Shown here: piece after piece, positions 34,061 to 41,011 of the stretch
Layout of the letters: each line of letters starts with the position of its first letter
Numbering within the stretch: position 1 is the first letter of the stretch
DNA from: Caballeronia terrestris
GTDB lineage: Bacteria > Pseudomonadota > Gammaproteobacteria > Burkholderiales > Burkholderiaceae
Assembly: GCF_001544515.1 (NCBI RefSeq)
Contig: NZ_FCOL02000040.1
Location: 1-50,565, forward strand
Length of the DNA stretch: 50,565 bases
Reading direction: 5' to 3'
Made by a program: the position numbers and the translations under genes
The notes under the pieces: generated by a model
Databases searched by the model: none
The model's input: only the letters and a program-made list of their open reading frames with translations
Told to the model about the DNA's origin: nothing

Positions 34061-35632
34061 TTAACGAACGAGCAATCCCTGCTCGATATCCGTGCACTCT
34101 GCGGTGATCACTTCCCCCGCGCAGCGGCTTGCGAACGCCACCATGTTCCGGCCCATCGCCTTCGCGCGATAGAGCGCGCGGTCCGCGTCCTTCAGCATGT
34201 CGGAGACGTCCATGGCCGATTCCGGGTCCCAGCTCGCCGTGCCGATGCTCGCGGTCACGCGGCCGAACTCGCTGCCCGCGTGAGCGAGCGAGAGATCGCT
34301 GATCGCCACGCGAATCTTCTCCGCGATGAACGACGCGCCCGCCGCCGGCGTATTCGGCAGCACGACCACGAATTCCTCGCCGCCATAACGCGCCGCCGTA
34401 TCGCCGGGACGCCGGATGCTTTCGCCGATGCACTTTGCCACTGCCGCGAGCGCCTTGTCGCCGGCCTGATGGCCGTAGGTGTCGTTATAGGCCTTGAAGC
34501 GGTCGATATCGACGAAAAGCAGCGAGAACACGCAACGCGCACGGCGCGCGCGCCGCCACTCCAGATCGAGCACTTCGCCGAACGTGCGGCGGTTGTTCAG
34601 GCCCGTGAGGCCGTCGGTGCGCGCGAGCAGTTGCAGCTCGGACTCCGCGCGCATGCGCCGGCGCAACTGCGTGCCGAGCACCGCCGAGAGCCCGACGAAC
34701 GCGAGGCCGAACGTCGCCATCAGCGAGCCGATCGTGAGCGCGCGACGGCGCCAGGCCGCGTAGATGTCCGTCTCGGCCATCGCGACCATGATGATGAACG
34801 GCAGATGCGGCAGCGTCTTGAACGTATAGAGGCGGCGAACGTTGTCGATGCTCGCCGTATCGCTGAAATCGCCTTCCTTCTCCGCGATGAAGCGCTTGAA
34901 GGTGCTCGCAGTCTTGATGTCACGGCCGATGATGCGCACGTCGTACGGCTGGCGCATCACCATCAGGCCGCTCTGCCCGATCACCGACGCCGATCCGCGC
35001 TCCCCCAGCGACAGCCCGGCGAACAGGTTGCGGAAATAGTCGAGGCTGATCGCGATCATCGCGACGCCGCCGAACGAGCCGTCGGCGCGCGTGATGCGCC
35101 GGCTCAGCACGATGCTCTGCATGTCGTGTTCGAGCGTGAAGCGCAGCGGATCGCTGATGTAGAGGCCCGCGTCGCCCGCGCGCTGCGCCTTGAAGAATGC
35201 GCTGTCGGCAAAATTGGCCTTGCGCGGCGTCTCACTGACCGAATCGACGACGATGTCGCCCGCTTCGTCCAGGACAAGCAGCGCTTCGAGATATTTGGCC
35301 GTGGCCGCGCGGTCGAACAAAACGTCGCGACGCAGATGGTCGGGCAGCGCCATGACTTCCGGCTGCGCGAGGCCTTCGATCACGGCCTGGAGGGATAGGT
35401 CGTACAGCTCGAAATTACGAACGATGTCGCGCTCGGCGATCAGCGCGACGTTACGCGAGGTCTCGCGCGTGCGTTCGAACGCATCCTGCCGGCTTTGATA
35501 AAGAACGAGTGCGCAAAGGCCGACCATCACCAGCGAAATCAAGGCAGCGCCATAGACGATGCCATGAAGCGCAGTCGATTCCTTGCATTTGAACCGGTCC
35601 CTCTGTCGAATAAACCATTCGTTCGTTTTCAT
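34061..35632 (-). CDS. Diguanylate cyclase with dCACHE-type periplasmic sensor
   Basis: About 523 residues. TM1 near 20-45, a periplasmic sensor (about 55-280, with ERDIVRNFELYDLSLQAVIEGL and FADSAFFKAQRAGDAGLYISDP, as in double CACHE domains), TM2 near 285-310, and a GGDEF domain (340-500) with intact ARYGGEEFVVVLP. The preceding RPGD is a complete RxxD inhibitory site, so product inhibition is expected. ATG 35632 is used; a TTG at 35662 is also open. It makes cyclic di-GMP in response to an unknown extracytoplasmic ligand. It is transcribed alone. Confidence 0.9.
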   Translation of the reverse strand: MKTNEWFIRQRDRFKCKESTALHGIVYGAALISLVMVGLCALVLYQSRQDAFERTRETSRNVALIAERDIVRNFELYDLSLQAVIEGLAQPEVMALPDHLRRDVLFDRAATAKYLEALLVLDEAGDIVVDSVSETPRKANFADSAFFKAQRAGDAGLYISDPLRFTLEHDMQSIVLSRRITRADGSFGGVAMIAISLDYFRNLFAGLSLGERGSASVIGQSGLMVMRQPYDVRIIGRDIKTASTFKRFIAEKEGDFSDTASIDNVRRLYTFKTLPHLPFIIMVAMAETDIYAAWRRRALTIGSLMATFGLAFVGLSAVLGTQLRRRMRAESELQLLARTDGLTGLNNRRTFGEVLDLEWRRARRARCVFSLLFVDIDRFKAYNDTYGHQAGDKALAAVAKCIGESIRRPGDTAARYGGEEFVVVLPNTPAAGASFIAEKIRVAISDLSLAHAGSEFGRVTASIGTASWDPESAMDVSDMLKDADRALYRAKAMGRNMVAFASRCAGEVITAECTDIEQGLLVR

Positions 35633-36015
35633 TGGCCGTGACTTATTGAAACGTTTGCCCAAAGGATTCTATTTTTAAACGCGCTTCAGGGCTATGAAAA
35701 AAATCGGACGAATGGCTTTCGTTGGATAAATGACGAAGTCAGCAATGGTTTCGTAAATCGATTTTCATCGCCGTGAGGGGGCTGCGTTAGTATCCACTTG
35801 CCTTGAAGCCCAATGGCGCCTTGCTGGCGGGGACCGCGGGTTTGTCCCGCATTGCACACCTGACCCGGATCGGATATGTAGCACGAACATTCGTATCGAC
35901 GAATGCGCTTGCCTTCGGGCCGCATTCGTGACGCCTTACTGCGGCCGTTAATCGACCGGCTGGACGAAAAGTCGGCAGTGGGGTTAAGCATTTCTGAAAT
36001 ACGACCACAAAAGCG
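35633..36015. other. Intergenic region between divergent genes
   Basis: No convincing gene. A GCGGG/CCCGC hairpin lies near 35842-35860 without a T-run. Short open frames on the minus strand have no family resemblance. Both the GGDEF gene and the chromate-transporter gene must have promoters here, but I cannot place them. Confidence 0.45.
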
Positions 36016-37206
36016 ATGACAAGTGTGAACAGCGAATTAATCAGCGAGCCTGAATCGCTCTGGCGGTTGTTCTGGACCGTATGCGGTTTATCGGCGGTAT
36101 CGTGGGGCGGGCTCGCATTAATGGCGCAACTCGAACGGCATTATGTTGAACGCCAGCCGCGGCTTTCGCCATTGGCATTCGCCGATCTCACTGCGCTTGC
36201 GTGGATGGTGCCGGGGCCGGTTGGCTGCAACGTCGCGGTGCAATTGGGGCACGTGCTGCGCGGACGGGCAGGCGCGTGGGCGGCGGGCATCGCGAGCGTC
36301 TTGCCGTTTTTCCTGTTGATGACCGTTTTCGCGATTTTCTATCGCACGCCGCTGATCCGCTCGCTGACTTCGCAGACGCTCGTCAATCACTTCAGCGTCG
36401 TTTTGGCCGTGCTGATCGGCGTTACCTGGTACAAGCAGACTCGCACGATCCTGCGAGGAAAGGTCGAATGGGCGGCGGCGGCGTTCGCGTGCGCCACGCT
36501 CGCGCTGGCGCATGGACCGGCGGCCTATGTGCTCGTGCTGGCGAGCACGTTTGCGGCGGGATGGATGCTGGAAGCGGAGCGCGAGACGAGCGTCGATGTC
36601 GTACACGCCCGCCGCGACTGGCGCTTACCGGTCGTGCTCGTCGGTTTGCTGCTGATTTTCGCGCTGCCGCTGCCGACGCCGTGGCAGTTCACGCTGCTCT
36701 GGCCCCGTCTCGCGGGCGCGGGGTTGACGCTCTTCGGCGGCGGATTTTCGGCGCTGCCGGTGCTGAAGGCGCTGTTCGTGAGCCCGAGCACCGGCGTCTC
36801 CGATACCGACTTCACGCTCGCCTTCGCCCTCTCGCCGATCGCGCCGGGGCCTTTGCTGAACGTGATTCCGTTCTTCGGCTATCTGATTGATGGGTGGATC
36901 GGCGCGCTCGTTGCGACGGTCGCGCTATTCGTGCCGTCGGGGTGTCTCGTGATTTTCGCGCAGCGGCATCTGGCGGCGCTCAAGACGTATCCGCGCTTCG
37001 AGAATGGCATGCGCCTGCTGCGCGCGGCGACGACCGCGTTTCTCGCGATCGCCGTGTTGAAGATCCTTCTGCACATCCCGCCGCAGCCCGCGTATCTTGT
37101 GACGGCCGCGTTCGGTTGCATGTGTCTCGCAAAGCTGAAGCTGCCGGTTTATACCGTGTACGCGACCGTTGCGGGCGCGTTCGGGATCTGGTTGCTATGC
37201 CATTGA
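36016..37206 (+). CDS. Chromate transporter family (ChrA, two-domain) membrane protein
   Basis: 396 residues with about ten to twelve hydrophobic segments in two homologous halves. The first half has SWGGLALMAQLERHYVE and MVPGPVGCNVAVQLG; the second has LTLFGGGFSALPVLKALFV and SPIAPGPLLNVIPFFGYL, matching the paired PGP and FGGG motifs of the long ChrA form. Members can export chromate or sulfate-like anions, but many are of unknown substrate, and no chrB-like regulator is here. The start has a poor ribosome site. It ends immediately next to the stop codon of the convergent ProQ-like gene (no gap). Confidence 0.85.
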   Translation: MTSVNSELISEPESLWRLFWTVCGLSAVSWGGLALMAQLERHYVERQPRLSPLAFADLTALAWMVPGPVGCNVAVQLGHVLRGRAGAWAAGIASVLPFFLLMTVFAIFYRTPLIRSLTSQTLVNHFSVVLAVLIGVTWYKQTRTILRGKVEWAAAAFACATLALAHGPAAYVLVLASTFAAGWMLEAERETSVDVVHARRDWRLPVVLVGLLLIFALPLPTPWQFTLLWPRLAGAGLTLFGGGFSALPVLKALFVSPSTGVSDTDFTLAFALSPIAPGPLLNVIPFFGYLIDGWIGALVATVALFVPSGCLVIFAQRHLAALKTYPRFENGMRLLRAATTAFLAIAVLKILLHIPPQPAYLVTAAFGCMCLAKLKLPVYTVYATVAGAFGIWLLCH

Positions 37207-38013
37207 TCAGGCGGCAGCTTCGGGGGCGGCCGGACTTGCGACTTCTGTAGCTCCGGCCGTGGAAGTTGCAGCTTCCGCGACGGCGGCGGCAGGCGCTACG
37301 GCTGCGGGAGCCGTTTCGGTTTCGGAAGCTGTGGCCACGGCACTGGCCACGTTAGTAGCGACCGGGGCCGGTTCTTCCGCGCCCTGCCCCGCCTTGCGAG
37401 CGGCTTTCGCGATGCGGTTCGTTTCGGAACTACGTGCGCGGACCGCATCTTCCGCCGATACGGCTCCGGCCGCCTCGCCCGCGAGATCCACGCGCGGCAC
37501 CCCTTCGACGAGACACGACCAGTAGCGGCTGCCCCGGCACCAGATCTTGATCGCGTCGCGCAATTCGGCTTCGGTCAGCGCGAGTTCGCCGGCGAGTGCC
37601 ACCAGATCCTTGAAGATGCCGACCTTCAGCGGAACCTTCGATGCCGGCTTCTTCGGGAACGCCAGCGGGAAGCGGTTCTGCAACTTGCGGATCGTGAGGA
37701 CGGCCGGGTCGGTGATCTTCGCCTCGGCCGGCTTCGCTTCGCTCGCCTTCGCTTCGACCGCCGCCGCCGCGACGCGCGGTCCGCGATGCGGGCGCGCCGG
37801 ACGCGCCTGCTTCGGCGGCTGCGCGGGCTTCGCCGATTGCGGCTTCGTCTGGTGCGGCTGCGACTTGGTCTGCGTCGGCTTCGCCTGCTGCGACTTGGCC
37901 TGCGACGGCTTGGCCTGCTGCGACGGCTTCCCCGGCGCAGACGCCTTATGCGGCCGTGCTTTCGACTGTTTGGCGAGTTGCTCTTTCAATACCGCGAGTT
38001 GTTCGAAGCCCAT
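37207..38013 (-). CDS. ProQ/FinO-domain RNA-binding protein with long disordered tails
   Basis: 268 residues. The ProQ/FinO domain (about residues 100-185) is recognised by IRKLQNRFPLAFPKKPASKVPLKVGIFKDL, GELALTEAELRDAIKIWCRGSRYW and VEGVPRVDLAG. The N-terminal ~95 residues are Lys/Gln/Pro-rich repeats (AKPSQ-like), and the C-terminal ~70 residues are Ala/Thr/Val/Glu-rich; both look disordered. The family binds structured RNA and regulates it together with or instead of Hfq. ATG 38013 with GAGG upstream is clear. The leader upstream contains a minus-strand terminator-like hairpin (38179-38206). Its tails are long compared with E. coli ProQ. Confidence 0.85.
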   Translation of the reverse strand: MGFEQLAVLKEQLAKQSKARPHKASAPGKPSQQAKPSQAKSQQAKPTQTKSQPHQTKPQSAKPAQPPKQARPARPHRGPRVAAAAVEAKASEAKPAEAKITDPAVLTIRKLQNRFPLAFPKKPASKVPLKVGIFKDLVALAGELALTEAELRDAIKIWCRGSRYWSCLVEGVPRVDLAGEAAGAVSAEDAVRARSSETNRIAKAARKAGQGAEEPAPVATNVASAVATASETETAPAAVAPAAAVAEAATSTAGATEVASPAAPEAAA

Positions 38014-38178
38014 CGTGCATGCCTCAGGAAATTTTCGATGCTGGTCGCGCGTTCGAAGCGCGCTGGGAAGCCGCGTGACGCGACCAAAGAAACCATGATA
38101 CGCAACCGCTTCACATTCTGCCGTGAGGCACGCGGACCGGTCATGCCCGCTATTGTGCCGTCCGGCGTGCTGCGGGCG

Positions 38179-38206
38179 AAAAAAAGCCCGCGCATTTGGC
38201 GGGCTT
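38179..38206 (-). terminator. Intrinsic terminator on the minus strand upstream of the ProQ-like gene
   Basis: AAGCCCGC and GCGGGCTT (38184-38191 and 38199-38206) form a perfect eight-base stem with a seven-base loop; on the minus strand a run of seven T follows. It lies ~170 bases upstream of the ProQ-like start and reads the same way, with no minus-strand gene feeding it, so it may be an attenuator in the leader or the end of a small RNA. Confidence 0.6.
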
Positions 38207-38335
38207 AATCCATATCGGTTGAGACATGGAGGAGACAACGTCAGTATAAACCCGAATCGAGATTGGCGCTACACGCGGCTCGATTTCGCATTTCGCGTCT
38301 ATAACGGTATGCATCGACAGAGGCACCCGTTCACC

Positions 38336-38719
38336 ATGCACGACATTGATCGCATTCGATATTTGCGCATCGCGCTCATCGCGGTCGGATTGATCTCGAT
38401 CGCGGGGATTTATCCGCTGATGCTGGTCTGGCCGTCGGGCTGGGCGTGGCACACCGGGCATTCCGACTATCCGATGATGATTGTCGGCATCTACGCGACG
38501 CTCGGCGTTTTTCTGCTGATCGCCGCGCGCGATCCGCTTGCGCACCTGAGCCTGATCTGGTTCACCGTGTGGTCGAGCGTCGTCCACGGCGCGATCATGA
38601 CGGTTCAGGCGCTCGCCGGCAGCGGCCAGCGCGGCCATCTGATCGGCGACGTGCCCGCGCTTTTCATCATCGCGATCGTGCTTGCTGTCCTGACGCCGCG
38701 CCGCGCTGGAAGCCTCTGA
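38336..38719 (+). CDS. Small integral membrane protein (DUF6632-like)
   Basis: 127 residues with four hydrophobic segments near residues 10-32, 45-65, 68-90 and 105-120. The N-terminal pattern LRIALIAVGLISIAGIYPLMLVW resembles the DUF6632 family as I remember it. Function unknown. ATG 38336 has AGG about 11 bases upstream; an in-frame ATG at 38309 is possible. It precedes the HAD gene by 66 bases on the same strand and may be in one transcript with it. Confidence 0.65.
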   Translation: MHDIDRIRYLRIALIAVGLISIAGIYPLMLVWPSGWAWHTGHSDYPMMIVGIYATLGVFLLIAARDPLAHLSLIWFTVWSSVVHGAIMTVQALAGSGQRGHLIGDVPALFIIAIVLAVLTPRRAGSL

Positions 38720-38785
38720 GCGCGACGCGTGCCATGACGCTGCCGTACACTGATCCGCCGACCACTCTCCCGAAGGACTCCCATC

Positions 38786-39460
38786 ATGCGCATCGAAACG
38801 TCATTCCTGTTCGACCTCGACGGCACGCTGGTCGATAGCGTCTATCAGCACGTCCTGGCGTGGAAGGAAGCGCTCGACGACGAAGGCATCGAGCTGTCGG
38901 TGTGGCGCATCCACCGCAAGATCGGCATGAGCGGCGGGCTTTTCATGAATCAGTTGCTGCGCGAGACGCACGGAGAGATCAGCGAGGATCGCGTCGAAAA
39001 CCTGCGGCGTCTGCATGCTGAGGCGTACAAGCGGCTGCGGGCGCAGGTGTGTCCGCTGCCGGGCGCGCGTGAGCTGCTCGCGGCGCTCACGGACGCCGGC
39101 ACGCGCTGGGCGATCGCAACGAGCGGCCGGATGGAGACGGCGGCGGTCAATCTGGAGGCGCTCGGGGTCGATCCGGCGAAGGCGGTCGTCGTGACGCGCG
39201 ACGATGTGAAGTACGCGAAACCCGATCCCGATCTGTTTATCGCGGCGGCGGAGCGGCTGGGGGTGTCGATCGAGCATACGGTGGTCGTCGGCGACAGCAT
39301 CTGGGACATGCTCGCGGCGCGGCGTTGCCGGTCGCTGGGAGTGGGCTTGTTGTCGGGCGGGTACGGGATGGAGGAACTCGAACGGTCGGGGGCGCTGCGC
39401 GTATACGAAGATCCCGCCGACTTGCTGCTGCATCTGGATGAGGTTGCGGCGCGGCCGTAG
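38786..39460 (+). CDS. HAD-superfamily hydrolase (phosphoglycolate/beta-phosphoglucomutase-like)
   Basis: 224 residues. Motif I FLFDLDGTLVDSV supplies the nucleophile Asp, motif II WAIATSGR the Ser/Thr, motif III KPDPDLF the Lys, and motif IV VVVGDSIWDMLAARR the acidic residues. The helical cap (residues ~20-85) is of the C1 type seen in phosphoglycolate phosphatase and beta-phosphoglucomutase. Without a defined partner the substrate cannot be fixed. AAGGA before the ATG supports the start. Confidence 0.88.
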   Translation: MRIETSFLFDLDGTLVDSVYQHVLAWKEALDDEGIELSVWRIHRKIGMSGGLFMNQLLRETHGEISEDRVENLRRLHAEAYKRLRAQVCPLPGARELLAALTDAGTRWAIATSGRMETAAVNLEALGVDPAKAVVVTRDDVKYAKPDPDLFIAAAERLGVSIEHTVVVGDSIWDMLAARRCRSLGVGLLSGGYGMEELERSGALRVYEDPADLLLHLDEVAARP

Positions 39461-39479
39461 ACGGTTACTCAATGCGTTC

Positions 39480-39581
39480 GCGGGCCGGGTTTGAAGAAGT
39501 TGGAACAAGTTTGCACAAGCGACGCATCTGGTGAGATCGCGGGGTGCGCCAGAAGAATCGCGTGCCGCAGCTTAGCGGGAT
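39480..39581. repeat. Imperfect direct repeat, copy 1
   Basis: GGGCCGGGTTTGAAGAAG, then after a 19-base insertion GCGACGCATCTGGTGAGATCG and about 45 more bases ending AGCGGGAT match copy 2 (39625-39707) with scattered changes. It is followed by a partial third occurrence of the left flank (CGGTTGCTCAATTCG at 39717, compared with CGGTTACTCAATGCG at 39463). The pattern fits an intergenic repeat family. Confidence 0.6.
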
Positions 39582-39624
39582 TTGGCTCGCTCGCGGCGCC
39601 AGCAGGCGATTGGTCGATGCACCC

Positions 39625-39707
39625 GCAGGCCGGGTCTGAAGAAGCGACGCACCTGGTGAAATCGCGGGGGGCGCCCGAGAAAAGCGCGGGACACAGCTTC
39701 GCGGGAC
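39625..39707. repeat. Imperfect direct repeat, copy 2
   Basis: CAGGCCGGGTCTGAAGAAG runs directly into GCGACGCACCTGGTGAAATCG and ends GCGGGAC. It lacks the 19-base insertion of copy 1. A short open frame crosses both copies but gives no recognisable protein. Confidence 0.6.
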
Positions 39708-39809
39708 CCGCCAGGTCGGTTGCTCAATTCGACTGCGGGGCTTTCAGCCTGCGCTGACCGTTTCCGAGAAATCAACGCGGCCCCGCGGCGACGTGACGTC
39801 GCGCGCTCA

Positions 39810-39844
39810 CAAACAATCGGCGCGGCGTTCCAGGCCGCGCCGAT
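39810..39844 (-). terminator. Terminator of the DUF3597 gene
   Basis: ATCGGCGCGG (39816-39825) and CCGCGCCGAT (39835-39844) form a perfect ten-base stem with a nine-base loop. On the minus strand TTGTTTG follows. The hairpin starts seven bases after the stop codon of the minus-strand gene. Confidence 0.75.
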
Positions 39845-39850
39845 CTCGCC

Positions 39851-40297
39851 TCAGTCTTTCAAGTCGGCCGGGACCTTGCCGCCGTTCTCGGCGAGCTTCT
39901 TCATCACCGCCTTGTGCAGCCACATGTTCATTGCGGCCGAGTCTTCGGTGTTGCCGCTGTAGTGCAGTTCCGCCGCCAGCTCCTTGCGCGCCGTGAGACT
40001 GCTGTCGAGGCCGAGCAACTTCATCAAATCGACGATCGACGTGCGCCAGTTCAGTTCCTGCCCTTGCTTCGCCTGCATCGCGGAGAGAACGGATTCAACG
40101 TCGACTTCCGGCATCGGCGTGACCGGCGGCTGGACGGCGCCCGCAGCGGCAGGCGTCGATGAACCCGCAGGCGCGGCGCCCGGTGCGGCTGGGCTCGGCT
40201 GTTGCGCCGTGGCGGGGGCGGCGGCCGCGCCGGAGCCGGTCGCGGCCGGGTGATCGTGCGGGAAAATCTTGTTGAGGATGTTCGAGAAAATGCCCAT
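39851..40297 (-). CDS. DUF3597 domain protein
   Basis: 148 residues. It begins MGIFSNILNKIFPHDH, has an Ala/Pro/Gln-rich linker (residues ~18-65) and a C-terminal DUF3597 domain recognised by WRTSIVDLMKLLGLDSSLTARKELAAELHYSGN and MNMWLHKAVMKKLAENGGKVP. The function of the domain is unknown; the repeated helical arrangement resembles small stress-related proteins with LysM-like accessory regions only loosely. GGAG nine bases upstream of ATG 40297 fixes the start. It is monocistronic. Confidence 0.85.
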   Translation of the reverse strand: MGIFSNILNKIFPHDHPAATGSGAAAAPATAQQPSPAAPGAAPAGSSTPAAAGAVQPPVTPMPEVDVESVLSAMQAKQGQELNWRTSIVDLMKLLGLDSSLTARKELAAELHYSGNTEDSAAMNMWLHKAVMKKLAENGGKVPADLKD

Positions 40298-40665
40298 GTG
40301 CGTCTCCGATGACAGGGTGGGTGACTCGTCCGAGAGCGCAACGATCGTTCCTACCCTGCTTTTAAACGCCCGCACACATTCACATTCGTCGAGTCCGAGC
40401 CGCCGATGATGCCGATGATGCCGATTCGCAACGCGGCCCGAAAAAATGCCTGCGGCCGCGTATTAGCGCCCTATAACAAAAGCAGGAAGCAGTTTTGGCA
40501 AGCCGGAATCACGCACCGGCGCATAAAGAACGCACGTTCATCGGACGTAAAATCGCTTTCAGGAACGCACGCGCCTCGACCTCGCGGCGACGTGCGCCAA
40601 TTTCCCTCCCCCTTTTGCCGAGAAAAGGAGTCTCGCAACCGAGGCGTCATGCAAGGAGCATCAAA
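40298..40665. other. Divergent intergenic region
   Basis: Between the DUF3597 gene (-) and the small exported protein gene (+). A short direct repeat, GATGATGCC twice near 40404-40422, is the only pattern seen. No gene is supported. Confidence 0.4.
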
Positions 40666-40959
40666 ATGAAGTCGACTCTCGTTTTGAACGCAGTTTTGAG
40701 CACGTCGAGCGCCGTTATGCTGGCGGCGGCGAGCGTCGCGATCGCGCAGGAAACGCCCGTGCCGCAACCCTCCGGGCGAGCGCTGATGCAGCACAACGCC
40801 AACACGTCGGCACAATCCACGACCGACATCTCCTACGGCGGCAGCTCGGATACCCAAGGCGCGGCGGGCGGCGCGAACCCGTCACAGGCGGTGCCGGACG
40901 CGCAATCGGCGAGCCCCGCCGGCGCGCGCACCACCACGCAGCCGACTCCCTCGCGCTAG
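40666..40959 (+). CDS. Small exported protein with SYGG motif (paralogue of the 21918 gene)
   Basis: 97 residues. A signal peptide of about 27 residues ends ASVAIAQ. The mature part is Gln/Ser/Ala/Thr/Pro-rich and has ISYGGSSDTQG, matching TSYGGATDTRS in the protein at 21918-22199. It lacks the C-terminal cysteine pair of that paralogue. Function unknown. AAGGAG eight bases upstream sets the start. Confidence 0.7.
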   Translation: MKSTLVLNAVLSTSSAVMLAAASVAIAQETPVPQPSGRALMQHNANTSAQSTTDISYGGSSDTQGAAGGANPSQAVPDAQSASPAGARTTTQPTPSR

Positions 40960-40974
40960 ATACTTCCACGCATT

Positions 40975-41000
40975 GTCGGGCCTGCCTCAACAGGCCCGAC
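40975..41000. terminator. Hairpin between convergent genes
   Basis: GTCGGGCCTG and CAGGCCCGAC form a perfect ten-base stem with loop CCTCAA, between convergent stop codons. T-runs are lacking on both sides, so it may act as a bidirectional, possibly Rho-assisted, terminator or protect 3' ends. Confidence 0.55.
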
Positions 41001-41011
41001 TCCGCCAGCGC

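Noticed and set aside
33974..35398. 474-codon open frame on the + strand
   Set aside because: Complement of the CACHE-GGDEF gene, with Arg/Ala bias and no known family.
35830..35870. Possible cyclic di-GMP riboswitch near the GGDEF gene
   Set aside because: Short GCGGG/CCCGC hairpin present, but the conserved GEMM bases are not found.
35692..35991. 99-codon open frame on the - strand in the gap before the chromate transporter
   Set aside because: No ribosome site, odd composition, no family; left as intergenic.
39491..39757. 88-codon open frame across the direct repeats
   Set aside because: No ribosome site or family; repeat units do not keep the same frame because of the 19-base insertion.
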